Below, in pieces: positions 7,925 through 15,813 of a stretch of 64,000 nt of DNA. The notes under the pieces are model-generated. The model had not been told where the DNA came from. It worked only from the letters and a program-made list of their open reading frames with translations, and searched no databases. Where the stretch lies: assembly GCF_900187405.1 (NCBI RefSeq), contig NZ_LT896716.1:2298001-2362000 (forward strand), read 5' to 3'. This DNA is from Geobacter sp. DSM 9736 (GTDB lineage: Bacteria; Desulfobacterota; Desulfuromonadia; Geobacterales; Geobacteraceae). The translations under genes and the position numbers were made by a program. How positions within the stretch are numbered: position 1 is the stretch's first letter; every line of letters begins with the position of its first letter.

Positions 7925-10189
7925 ATGGGGTTCACTAAAGGTGGTCTCCGCACCTGCTGCGCTCACTGCGGACTACCATTAGCCGCCAGTGGAGCCGTTG
8001 ACAAACCGCTCTACTGTTGCCATGCCTGCCGGCTGGTGGCCGGCATCGTCGGCAGCGGCAATGATGGGGAGCGGGCGTGGCATACCCTGAGGCTGGGGAT
8101 AGGTGCGCTCCTCGCAATGAATATCATGATGATTTCCCTTCTACTCTATACGGATTGGGTCGAAGCGGGAGCCGTCGATATCTTCAGGCACGTGCTCCTC
8201 GCCCTCTCCCTCCCCGCGATGGGCATCCTCCTGTACCCTTTCGTCAGCGGCGCATTCCAGGAACTACGGGAAGGACGGACAAGCCTCGACACCCTCGTCG
8301 CAGGAGGATCTCTTGCAGCCTTTGCCGTCAGCGCCGTCAACACCCTGTCCCGAACGGGCCATATCTACTTCGATACGGCAACGATGCTTCCCGTCCTGGT
8401 GACGGTAGGCAGACTGATCGAGTCGAGCGCAAGGACGAAGGCGGCGCACCTGCTGCAGGCTGTCGACCTCCTTCTCCCGGCGACGGCCCTCCTAGTGGAT
8501 GGAGAGGGGACGCGGGAGGTCCCGGTGGGGGATCTCCGTCCGGGAGATATGGTCCGGATCAGGCCCGGAGAGCGGATAGCCGTGGACGGCCGGATAAGGG
8601 AAGGATGCACGGTCATAGAGGAGACGGCTTTCACCGGTGAGGCCGGCACGGCATTTCGTGGTTGCGGCGACCGCGTTCTCGCCGGCACGATCAACGGCCA
8701 CGGCAGCCTTTTGGTCGTCGCCGAAGAGGTTGGAGCGGAAGTCCTTCTCCAACGGATAGTGGCCCTCACCGAGGCGGCTCTCCGCAATCCTGCCAGGATC
8801 GAACGCCTTGCGGAAAAGCTCGCACGCGGGTTCGTCCCACTGGTGCTCCTGATCAGCGTTGCCGCCGCTGCCTACTGGTCCATGAGCGGCGATCCGGTCC
8901 GGGGTGGGCTCAGCGCACTCGCCATACTCGTGGTAGCCTGTCCCTGCACTCTGGGGATAGCCACGCCCCTTGCAACCTCTCTGGCTATAGCCTGTGCCGC
9001 ACGGGCCGGGGTCGCCGTGCGGGGAGGAGACGTGATGGAGCGGATCGGCGAAATCGGCGTCGTCTTCTTCGACAAGAGCGGTACCGTCACGGAAAGCGAT
9101 TTCCATCTCCAACGCATAGAAATACTAGATCCGGAAACACCGGAGACGGAACTACTCGGAAAGCTTGCGGCGCTGGAGTCCGGAAGCGAACATGTTATCG
9201 CCGGGGCGATCGTGGCGGCCGCCCGATCGCGCGGGATACCAGTAGGGACTGCAAGCGGGATCGTCGTCACCCCCGGAAAGGGCATCAGCGGCACGGTGAT
9301 ATGGGAGGGGAAAGAATGTACGGTCAACGCGGAAACAGCGCGCAGCACAGAAGCGGATATGGCGGAAGAATGGGGATCGCTGACGGTTGTAACCGTCTCC
9401 TGGGGAGGAACGGCACGGGGGAGGTTGTCTCTTTCCGCTCCTCTTCGCGCAGACGCAGCAGCTTGCGTTTCAGCTCTGCATCAGCAGGGGATCGCAACCG
9501 TACTCCTCTCGGGAGACCGCTACGAAGCGGCAGCGGCCGTTGCGCAAAAGACGGGAATCGAAAAGGTGGAAGCACCGAGGACGCCCGAAGAGAAGCAGGC
9601 GGTGATCCGGAATGCCATGGGGGGGAGCGGTGTGGTCGCCATGGTGGGTGACGGCATAAACGACGCCCCTGCCCTGGCCCTGGCGCCTGTCGGCTTCGCC
9701 CTCGGCCCCATAGACCTGGCGCGGCACTCTGCCAATGTAGCGCTTCTCTCGGGCCGCCTCACCCTCATCCCCTGGGTTATCGGTCTCAGCAGGAGTTCGA
9801 GGAGAATCGTCCGGCAGAATTTCGCCTGGAGCTTCGGCTACAACGCCATTGCTATCTGCGCGGCGGCAGCGGGAATTCTCCACCCCCTCATTGCAGCCGG
9901 CGCCATGGTCGCCTCCAGTATTTCGGTCATATGCAATTCCCTGAGGATCAGTAACTACACTTCCGGGCGAGCGCTGCGTCCGGAAGCCCACCAGAGCAGG
10001 ATGCCGAACGAAGGCTCACGGAGCTGCCGCGAGGGAGCGGACGTAGAGGACGATATGCCAGCGGTGCCTGGGAGACACTACCCGTTCGAGCACGGGACCG
10101 TGCCCCGCTCCGGTCAGCATCCGTCGCAGCAGCTGCCCGTCCCGATAACCGCGGACCCTGGCGGAACGGAGATCGGCGGGGACAGGTGA
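7925..10189 (+). CDS. ccoI: CcoI/FixI-like copper-translocating P-type ATPase with divergent motifs
   Basis: A 754-residue P1B-type ATPase. The N-terminus has a Cys-rich metal-binding segment (CCAHC at 11-15, CCHAC at 31-35). The transmembrane metal site CPC is at 339-341, the phosphorylation motif at 383-387 and GDGIND at 575-580. Several signatures deviate: TGEA (237-240) replaces TGES, DKSGT replaces DKTGT, and SEHV (421-424) replaces the SEHP nucleotide-binding motif. The start is the ATG two bases after the SafE stop; upstream in-frame codons lie inside that gene. The last 58 codons (10016-10189) run antisense through the end of the ActE-like cytochrome gene and contain no recognisable domain. 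The likely job is copper export to the periplasm for oxidase assembly. Confidence 0.85.
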   Translation: MGFTKGGLRTCCAHCGLPLAASGAVDKPLYCCHACRLVAGIVGSGNDGERAWHTLRLGIGALLAMNIMMISLLLYTDWVEAGAVDIFRHVLLALSLPAMGILLYPFVSGAFQELREGRTSLDTLVAGGSLAAFAVSAVNTLSRTGHIYFDTATMLPVLVTVGRLIESSARTKAAHLLQAVDLLLPATALLVDGEGTREVPVGDLRPGDMVRIRPGERIAVDGRIREGCTVIEETAFTGEAGTAFRGCGDRVLAGTINGHGSLLVVAEEVGAEVLLQRIVALTEAALRNPARIERLAEKLARGFVPLVLLISVAAAAYWSMSGDPVRGGLSALAILVVACPCTLGIATPLATSLAIACAARAGVAVRGGDVMERIGEIGVVFFDKSGTVTESDFHLQRIEILDPETPETELLGKLAALESGSEHVIAGAIVAAARSRGIPVGTASGIVVTPGKGISGTVIWEGKECTVNAETARSTEADMAEEWGSLTVVTVSWGGTARGRLSLSAPLRADAAACVSALHQQGIATVLLSGDRYEAAAAVAQKTGIEKVEAPRTPEEKQAVIRNAMGGSGVVAMVGDGINDAPALALAPVGFALGPIDLARHSANVALLSGRLTLIPWVIGLSRSSRRIVRQNFAWSFGYNAIAICAAAAGILHPLIAAGAMVASSISVICNSLRISNYTSGRALRPEAHQSRMPNEGSRSCREGADVEDDMPAVPGRHYPFEHGTVPRSGQHPSQQLPVPITADPGGTEIGGDR

Positions 10190-10516
10190 GTAGCTTTCAC
10201 CTACCGGGCCGTTCCCCCTCCCCTCCTCACCATGACAGAATATGCAGTAGTAGCCGTAGTAGACCTTTCCCCTTTCAATATTGAGATCCGTCGCCTCCAG
10301 AGGGTTCGTCGCGAGCGCCGCCTGAGCGGAAGAGGGAATACCTTCCGGCACGTGAACGGCGACGGTCCCTTCCGGTGGAAGCGGAGCCACCGTTTGGTAG
10401 GCGCGTATGTGGGGCTGCTCTTTCATCCGAGGGCCCGTGTAGAGAACGTACCCGAAGAGTGATGCGAGGATGAGCGCAGGAACGGCGACGGCGACGACGA
10501 TTATCGCTTTCCTCAT
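10016..10516 (-). CDS. actE: Monohaem cytochrome c, ActE-like subunit
   Basis: A 166-residue protein with an N-terminal membrane or signal segment (residues 3-27) and one c-type haem site CIFCH (91-95). The segment after the membrane anchor (GPRMKEQP, then APLPPEGTVAV) resembles the ActE subunit of alternative complex III, a small cytochrome c that passes electrons onward to the oxidase. It is the last gene of the respiratory cluster and its start overlaps the preceding gene by ATGA. Its 3' end overlaps the convergent ATPase gene by 174 bp. The alternative is a generic class I cytochrome c of the oxidase, but position and sequence favour ActE. Confidence 0.72.
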   Translation of the reverse strand: MRKAIIVVAVAVPALILASLFGYVLYTGPRMKEQPHIRAYQTVAPLPPEGTVAVHVPEGIPSSAQAALATNPLEATDLNIERGKVYYGYYCIFCHGEEGRGNGPVGESYSPVPADLRSARVRGYRDGQLLRRMLTGAGHGPVLERVVSPRHRWHIVLYVRSLAAAP

Positions 10517-10818
10517 CGCGCCCCTCCCCTTTCACGCAACTGTTCGTTGCGTGGCTTCGGCGGCAGCCCCTTTTTCGCTTCCGGAAGCCTTTGCAGCTGC
10601 CGTTGCGGAGCCCGGCTCTCCCACGGCTGCTCCGTGGAATAGATGGATTCGGCCGGAGTGTCGGGAAGCTGCCCCACATCCCAGTAGCGCGGCCCTTCCG
10701 GCACGATCCGGTAAACGAACCATCCGAAAGCGGCAATCGCGATGCTGAACAGGGTGATTATCACCCACTCCCACGGGGAAGGGATCTCCCGGTCTTCGTC
10801 GTACTTTCTCATCGCCAT
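10513..10818 (-). CDS. Small single-helix membrane protein of the respiratory cluster
   Basis: A 101-residue protein with a charged N-terminus, one membrane helix (about residues 17-38) and a Pro/Arg-rich tail. The short DREIPSPWEW segment before the helix recalls the start of CcoP, but there is no haem site, so it may be a haem-free CcoP-like or CcoQ-like subunit. It starts 7 bp after the previous gene (GAGG upstream) and overlaps the next by four bases. Membership in the oxidase or ACIII assembly is inferred from this tight packing. Confidence 0.65.
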   Translation of the reverse strand: MAMRKYDEDREIPSPWEWVIITLFSIAIAAFGWFVYRIVPEGPRYWDVGQLPDTPAESIYSTEQPWESRAPQRQLQRLPEAKKGLPPKPRNEQLRERGGAR

Positions 10819-10825
10819 CCTCGCC

Positions 10826-11110
10826 TCACCAGTTGGGAACGGTCGTTGCGGCCAAGTAGAGGTGGGTTATGGTATAGAGGGTCGTGCCGATTATCACCAG
10901 CACCAGAACCCACGGCATGAAAGTCAGCACCCACCTGAAGAAGCTCCCCGGCCCCCTGATCTCTATCCTGGGTTCCCGGACGCTCTCATGCCGCCGGGGC
11001 CGCCACATGGCCCAGTAGGTAAGCCACAGCATGATCGTCAGGATTATTCCCGCCAGCAGCGAGACGACGATCCACTGGTTCTGCTGGACATAGAGGCTGA
11101 AATACATCAT
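10826..11110 (-). CDS. Two-helix membrane protein of the respiratory cluster
   Basis: A 94-residue protein with two predicted membrane helices (about residues 12-36 and 60-85) joined by a basic loop (RPRRHESVREPR). I do not recognise the family. The start is the ATG at 11110, nine bases after GGAGG; a GTG at 11146 is in frame but falls within an inverted repeat and lacks a ribosome binding site. It lies between ccoS and the single-helix protein in the same direction. It is probably a small structural or assembly subunit of the oxidase. Confidence 0.65.
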   Translation of the reverse strand: MMYFSLYVQQNQWIVVSLLAGIILTIMLWLTYWAMWRPRRHESVREPRIEIRGPGSFFRWVLTFMPWVLVLVIIGTTLYTITHLYLAATTVPNW

Positions 11111-11141
11111 GTCGCCAAACCTCCATTGATTCTGCAACTCC

Positions 11142-11236
11142 GCCACAGAGACCCAGAGACGCGGAGGGAAGACTGCAAGTCAGACTTCCTGCCTCGCAAC
11201 CTGCCTGTTTTCCCTGTGCCCCTGTGTCTCACTGGC
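11142..11236. repeat. GAGACACAGAG-type inverted repeat, copy 1
   Basis: The left arm (11142-11170, starting GCCACAGAGACCCAGAGA) is an imperfect reverse complement of the right arm (11208-11236, ending CCCCTGTGTCTCACTGGC). The same family occurs at 13810-13929. The right arm overlaps the last codons of ccoS. Confidence 0.7.
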
Positions 11237-11413
11237 AGATTGGAGAAGGTCTCGGTTTTCGTCATCCAGCGGCAGATAGCGCGCCCGCTCCTGGTCGCTG
11301 AACTGCCTCGTCCTGACTCCCCACAGAAAGATGAGTCCGATGCAGACGATCATCAAAGCGGTGAAGCCGATCCAGATGAAGAGGAACGCGCTGCTGTGAG
11401 TGATCTCCGCCAT
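11180..11413 (-). CDS. ccoS: CcoS-like cbb3 oxidase maturation protein
   Basis: A 77-residue protein. One membrane helix (about residues 8-30) is followed by FLWGVRTRQFSD and an acidic LDDEN segment, the signature layout of CcoS, which assists insertion of haem and copper into cbb3 oxidases. The ATG at 11413 sits one base after the ccoO stop and behind AGAGGTGAG. CcoS is usually about 50-60 residues. The extra C-terminal tail here (from about residue 57, SASETQGHRENR) is encoded by the right arm of an inverted repeat, so the original stop codon seems to have been replaced by repeat sequence. Confidence 0.78.
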   Translation of the reverse strand: MAEITHSSAFLFIWIGFTALMIVCIGLIFLWGVRTRQFSDQERARYLPLDDENRDLLQSASETQGHRENRQVARQEV

Positions 11414-11414
11414 C

Positions 11415-12401
11415 TTACTCACCTCTATTCGCCGGCGTTTCGTGGGTATTCTCCCAGGTGTTCTCGTAAGAAGCATCGATTCCCCGGGGCTCGATGCCTG
11501 CGTCGGTATAACCCAAAAAATAGACCGCCAGATAGTTGGAGACGTCCCAGATCTTTTCCGATTCAAGGTGCTTCTTGAAGTACGGCATGGCCGTACCCGT
11601 GATTCCGTTCATGACCTGGTAATAGAAGAGGCCGCCGATGTACTTCCCGTCCACCAGGTGGCGGCGAAGCGTGGTGAAGTTGAGCGGCGGCGGGTAGACA
11701 TGTTTCGCTGCCAGCCCCATGCCGTCACCGATGGGACCGTGGCAGTTGATGCAGAAATCCTGGTAGATCCGCTTCCCGCGTGCCAGGGCCACCTCCGTCG
11801 CCGGATAGGGATTGGGCATCCGTCGCCACACGTCCGGCACCTGGGCATGCAGCCATTCGACGTTGCGGTCGGGTCCTGACTCGTAGGCAGCTATGGCCGG
11901 GGCCTTCCACCTGTTCTGCCGGGCGACCCTCTCGTCCGCCATCTTCCCGCCAAGCGCCTGCATGAAGGAGGTCAGCTGGCGGATCTCCTCATCCCCCAGA
12001 AATTCCCACGACGGCATGAGAGATATCGGACTCGTATGTCGCGGGTTCTTGAAATGGGCTATGTGCCAGTCATCGGGATGCTCCCCACCTTCCTGGGAGA
12101 GGTCCGGCCCCGTCCTCTCGGTGCCGAGAATTATCGGCTCCATTCCTACATAGTCCCCCGCGGCCGCTATCCGCTCGGCGCCGATGTCCCAGTCATTGAT
12201 CCGGATGTAGAGGGAGTGGCAGTAGCCGCAGCCATTGCGGTTGTAGAGCCGGTGGCCGGCAGCCTCGGCCGGGGTCCATTCCCGCCATATTTCGGAAGGG
12301 GTCTCTTTCATCGTCATTGATGGAATTCCGACAATGATGAAGGAGGAAGCCCAGAAAACCATGAGTGCCCCGATGATGAGGAGGGCCGGCGACATCTTCA
12401 T
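11415..12401 (-). CDS. ccoO: Dihaem CcoO-type cytochrome c subunit of cbb3-type oxidase
   Basis: A 328-residue membrane-anchored cytochrome c. The N-terminal helix (residues 5-27) precedes a CcoO/FixO domain: the haem site CGYCH (58-62) lies in the family context (NRNGCGYCHSLYIR), and GTERTGPDLS is the CcoO signature near 93-102. A second class I cytochrome c domain with CINCH (217-221) follows. This looks like CcoO joined to a CcoP-like haem domain, so one polypeptide may do the work of two subunits. Its start overlaps the ccoN stop by ATGA and ccoS follows after one base. It should carry electrons to the CcoN active site. Confidence 0.85.
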   Translation of the reverse strand: MKMSPALLIIGALMVFWASSFIIVGIPSMTMKETPSEIWREWTPAEAAGHRLYNRNGCGYCHSLYIRINDWDIGAERIAAAGDYVGMEPIILGTERTGPDLSQEGGEHPDDWHIAHFKNPRHTSPISLMPSWEFLGDEEIRQLTSFMQALGGKMADERVARQNRWKAPAIAAYESGPDRNVEWLHAQVPDVWRRMPNPYPATEVALARGKRIYQDFCINCHGPIGDGMGLAAKHVYPPPLNFTTLRRHLVDGKYIGGLFYYQVMNGITGTAMPYFKKHLESEKIWDVSNYLAVYFLGYTDAGIEPRGIDASYENTWENTHETPANRGE

Positions 12402-13780
12402 AGCGGCTCCTCCGCCTGTCTCAGTTCGTCAGCATCGACGGCCCCGGACCGGAACATGCTCATCATTATGTTCAGTAGCCCGACCAGCGCCCCGGTGAGG
12501 ATGAATATGCCGAGAGCGGCCCGTGACACCATGTAGGGGCGCAGTTGCGGCAGTGTGCGGTAGACCGTCTCACCACTGTTCCAGGCATTCCCCTGGTTCA
12601 CGCCGGCTGCGGTCAGGACGAGAAAGAAGCCGACGAGCCCGAAGGTGATGAGCCCGAACTGGAGGTTTACCAGCTTCGTGGACCAGAGCTTCCTCCCCGT
12701 GATCTGGGGGAGGATGTGCCAGGCTGCCCCCAGCGCAATGTAGCCGGCGAACCCCAACATGGCGATGTGGGAATGGCCGACAGTCCAGTTGTTGAAATGG
12801 GTGACCCTCTGCAGGTAGGGAAGCGACTGCACCGGCCCCTGAATGCAAGTTATCAGGTACCAGACGATTCCCGCCATCACAAGCCTTCCCCCAGGATCGT
12901 GCCAGACCTGGGCCCCCCGCTGCCTCGCAGTGAGCCACAGGTTCATCACGACGATTCCGACCGGAATCACCATCGCCACGGAATCTACGATGGAAACCGC
13001 CTTCAGCCAGTTCGGTATCGGGGACTGGAGTATGTGGTGCCCCCCGATGTGGGTGTACATCGCCACCAGCAGCCAGAACCCGAGAAGCGAGAGGGTGTGG
13101 GAATTGAGCGGCGTTTTCGTGACGCGGGGAATTATGTAATAGGCAGCGCCGGTGGCAAGCGGCGTGATGAAGAGTCCCGGGAGGTTGTGCCCCCAGTACC
13201 AGAGGAAGATGGAATCGATGAGGCCCGGCATCGCCCCGGTTTCCGGATGCCACATCACGTTGCCGATGGGGTAGTTGCCGGCGGTCCAGAGAAAGGTAGC
13301 CATGAAATACCAGACCGAGACGTAGAGCTGCTGCTCCGTGCGGTTGACGATGGTCATCACCATGTTCACGATGAGCAGCGTCACCGCTAGCATGAGGAGG
13401 ACATCCGCCCACCAGACATACTCACTGTACTCCCGCCCCTGCGTATATCCGAAGGAGAAGCAGATCGGGCCGCTCAGGATGACGGTGTTCCAGAGGAAAA
13501 AGCTCCCCCATGCAAGGGGCTCGGACCAGAGCTTTGTCCGGAGAAGCCTTGGAACGTAATAGAGGCCGCAGCCGATGAGGGTAGTACCCACGAAGCCGTA
13601 AAGCATCGTTTGCACGTGGATCGGCCGCTCCCGGCCGAACACGAGCCATGGGATGTTGGTAAAAAACTCCGGCGACACCAGGTGAATGGCCGACACCATC
13701 CCATAGAGAGCGCCCACCACGAACCATACGGCGCCCGCTACCATGAAGGCGAGGGCTGTGGAGTTGGGTTTGTTGAACAT
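12398..13780 (-). CDS. ccoN: cbb3-type cytochrome oxidase catalytic subunit I
   Basis: A 460-residue haem-copper oxidase subunit with about 12 membrane helices. Metal ligands are visible: H55 in RPIHVQ (low-spin haem), H198 in WGHN and the H248-H249 pair (copper B), and H336/H338 in VGHSH (haems). The layout and the absence of the aa3-type signatures place it with cbb3 (C-family) oxidases. It reduces oxygen to water at low oxygen tension. The RBS is AAAGGAAAAGG before the ATG at 13780. It begins the oxidase part of the cluster; a 411-bp repeat-filled gap separates it from the ACIII genes upstream. A nitric oxide reductase is the main alternative but fits less well because the partner is CcoO-like rather than NorC. 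Confidence 0.85.
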   Translation of the reverse strand: MFNKPNSTALAFMVAGAVWFVVGALYGMVSAIHLVSPEFFTNIPWLVFGRERPIHVQTMLYGFVGTTLIGCGLYYVPRLLRTKLWSEPLAWGSFFLWNTVILSGPICFSFGYTQGREYSEYVWWADVLLMLAVTLLIVNMVMTIVNRTEQQLYVSVWYFMATFLWTAGNYPIGNVMWHPETGAMPGLIDSIFLWYWGHNLPGLFITPLATGAAYYIIPRVTKTPLNSHTLSLLGFWLLVAMYTHIGGHHILQSPIPNWLKAVSIVDSVAMVIPVGIVVMNLWLTARQRGAQVWHDPGGRLVMAGIVWYLITCIQGPVQSLPYLQRVTHFNNWTVGHSHIAMLGFAGYIALGAAWHILPQITGRKLWSTKLVNLQFGLITFGLVGFFLVLTAAGVNQGNAWNSGETVYRTLPQLRPYMVSRAALGIFILTGALVGLLNIMMSMFRSGAVDADELRQAEEPL

Positions 13781-13809
13781 GCCTTTTCCTTTAGGTTCCT
13801 AGCTGCGTT

Positions 13810-13929
13810 TGCCACGGAGACACAGAGACACAGAGGACGTATTTGGCCATAGGCCTTGTCCGTACAGGATCCCTCACCAGCGAATTACACAGAACAACGA
13901 TTCCTCCGTGTCTCTGTGCCTCTGTGGCA
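13810..13929. repeat. GAGACACAGAG-type inverted repeat, copy 2
   Basis: Arms at 13810-13837 (starting TGCCACGGAGACACAGAGAC) and 13902-13929 (ending CTGTGCCTCTGTGGCA) are near-perfect reverse complements around a 64-bp centre. Same family as 11142-11236. It lies just upstream of ccoN, in the gap between the ACIII and oxidase genes. Confidence 0.8.
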
Positions 13930-13945
13930 GGGCCGGCCCTTCGAG

Positions 13946-14180
13946 GTTGTTCAAAAACAGTCAGATCGTCGCACCGCAAAAGCCCACGAAGCAGAGCTAC
14001 GCAGACTAGCTGAGACTAGCGGCGTCAGATTCGCGAAGATTCCGTCGTCGGCTACGACCGATGGCCCGCAGGCGTAGCAGCGCTACGTCGAGGAGCCTGA
14101 GGAGAAGCCGGCGGCGGAAGGGCGCGAATATGACGTCGCCTCAGAAGAGGACGGCGGCGAGATGGCTGTTTTTCAACAAC
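13946..14180. repeat. MITE-like dispersed repeat, copy 1 (module A ends with module B inside)
   Basis: Terminal inverted repeats GTTGTTCAAAAACAG (13946-13960) and CTGTTTTTCAACAAC (14166-14180) differ at one base. The left inner part (TCAGATCGTCGCACC) matches the other copies; the middle (14021-14140) is module B, also found at 31642-31780. It ends 11 bp before the actA stop codon. Confidence 0.8.
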
Positions 14181-14191
14181 CCCCCAGATCC

Positions 14192-14743
14192 TCACCGGTG
14201 GCAGGTGAAGCAGTCATGGGTCGCATGACTGTCCCGGTGACACTGGATGCAGAAACCCATCTGAAACTCATGCGCCGCCACCACCCGGTCCATCATGGCC
14301 ACGTTGCCGTGGCACCTGCCGCAGTCGATACCCCGCTGCACGTGAACCGAGTGGTTGAAGTAAACGAATTCAGGCACCCAGTTCACCCGTTCCCAGACAA
14401 TCGGCTTACCCTGATCGTAGTGGCGCCGCAGATCCTGAATGTACGGAAAAGTCCGGATGATCCGGTCGTGGCAGAGGATACAGGTCTGCAGGGGAGGTAT
14501 CCCTGCCCGGGCCGAGTCCGTCACCTGGGTATGGCACATCAGGCAGCTGATCTTCTTGACGTGCACGTGCACCCGGTGGCTGAAGGGAATCGGCTGGCGC
14601 GGCCCGAGACCGTGCGGATAGAGCCGGTCAAAGAGGATGAGGACGATGAGCGCCAGAAGCAGGAGTACGGCCACCACTGCTATGGCCGGCCTATTCTCGA
14701 ACTTTTTGGCAAGTTCCTGCTCGTTGTCCACGCGCTCCGTCAC
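14192..14743 (-). CDS. actA: Pentahaem cytochrome c, ActA-like subunit of alternative complex III
   Basis: A 183-residue membrane-anchored multihaem cytochrome. A helix at about residues 19-40 is followed by five CXXCH sites (CLMCH, CILCH, CGRCH, CIQCH, CFTCH) and several extra His residues for bis-His ligation. This is the layout of ActA, the pentahaem subunit of alternative complex III. It starts at a GTG preceded by GAGGAGAAACC and overlaps the actF stop by GTGA, so it is translationally coupled. In most ACIII operons actA comes first; here it follows actF. A class III or NrfH-like cytochrome is the alternative. Confidence 0.8.
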   Translation of the reverse strand: MTERVDNEQELAKKFENRPAIAVVAVLLLLALIVLILFDRLYPHGLGPRQPIPFSHRVHVHVKKISCLMCHTQVTDSARAGIPPLQTCILCHDRIIRTFPYIQDLRRHYDQGKPIVWERVNWVPEFVYFNHSVHVQRGIDCGRCHGNVAMMDRVVAAHEFQMGFCIQCHRDSHATHDCFTCHR

Positions 14744-15813
14744 GGTTTCTCCTCACCCACGGCGGTCCGCGGCACGTACCGCTCGAACAGCTCCATTCCA
14801 AGCCCGAGGAACCCCGCGAAAGCCGCCGCTGTGGCCAATTCCTCCGCTCCAAGCATCAGTTCCTTTTCGAAGGTGGGCACCACAAGCCACCACCGCTCCA
14901 CCCACATCCCGGCAAGAATCAGGAAAGAAACGCCGCCGAGCCACCAGCGGCTGCGCTTCGCCCGCTCCATCAACAGGAGGACGAGAGGCCCCAAGTAGAC
15001 AACGGCAAGCAGCGCCATGCTCACCGACTTCCAGGGCTGGAAGTTCATGCGCGGCGCCACGAAGCGGACCTCGTGAGGAAGGGCTTCGTACCAGATGGGG
15101 AGCAGGTGGGCATACATGAAGTACGTCGTCATGAGACTGAAAGCGACCACCAGCCGCCCTAGGTCGTGCAGGTGTCCCGGCTGCGCCTCCGGCCGCCACA
15201 CTGCCATGAACGTCCAGCAGGTGATGGCAATGTAGAGGCCGGAGATGAAGAAGTAGCCCCCCGCGAGGGTACTGAACCAGTGAGGATCCAGCGCCATCAC
15301 CAAATCCATGCCGAGGAGGGAGAAGACCAGCGCATACAGGGCGATCAGTATTCCCCCTGCCACCATGCCGTTCCCTTTTCTTCTCGCGGTATAATGCACC
15401 GCCGCCCCCCAGAACAGGAGCAGAGCCAGCCCGTCCCTGGCGAAGATGAACGAGTTGTCGAGCCAGATCCCCTGGTGGAACCTGGAGATGTACCAGGGAG
15501 ACCAGTGCGGGCTTCCTATCCAGAGGACGAGAAGGGCCAGGAGCGACGGGACGGAAAATCCGATCCCCGCGGCCGCCAACCGCTCGATCCCTGTATGCCA
15601 CGACCCGTTGCAGGCCCTGACGATGGCAGGCCATACCGCCAGTCCGCCGGCAAGGGAGGTAAAGAAGATGAAGTTTACCAGCAGGGCACGCCACGCCCGG
15701 GGGCTATCATCCCCCACCGCAAACTTCAGCCAGATGAGCCAGCCGCCGACGGCGAGCAGTGCCCAGAGGAGGGTTCGTAGGGAGACACCGTGATAACGGT
15801 TACCGGTGGACAT
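14740..15813 (-). CDS. actF: ActF-like integral membrane subunit of alternative complex III
   Basis: A 357-residue protein with about ten membrane helices. The segment MDLVMALDPHWFST (near residue 170) is a marker of ActF, and the paired Glu/His residues in the later helices fit the family. The start is the ATG at 15813 behind GGAGGAGATGC; it lies 14 bp inside the end of the preceding ActC-ActD gene, so the two are coupled. ActF is a membrane subunit of the quinol:electron carrier oxidoreductase and may contribute to proton movement. It is followed by actA with a four-base overlap. Confidence 0.83.
   Translation of the reverse strand: MSTGNRYHGVSLRTLLWALLAVGGWLIWLKFAVGDDSPRAWRALLVNFIFFTSLAGGLAVWPAIVRACNGSWHTGIERLAAAGIGFSVPSLLALLVLWIGSPHWSPWYISRFHQGIWLDNSFIFARDGLALLLFWGAAVHYTARRKGNGMVAGGILIALYALVFSLLGMDLVMALDPHWFSTLAGGYFFISGLYIAITCWTFMAVWRPEAQPGHLHDLGRLVVAFSLMTTYFMYAHLLPIWYEALPHEVRFVAPRMNFQPWKSVSMALLAVVYLGPLVLLLMERAKRSRWWLGGVSFLILAGMWVERWWLVVPTFEKELMLGAEELATAAAFAGFLGLGMELFERYVPRTAVGEEKP

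Noticed and set aside
13790-14080. Small reading frames in the gap between ccoN and actA
   Set aside because: They fall inside the two repeat elements and encode repeat sequence only.
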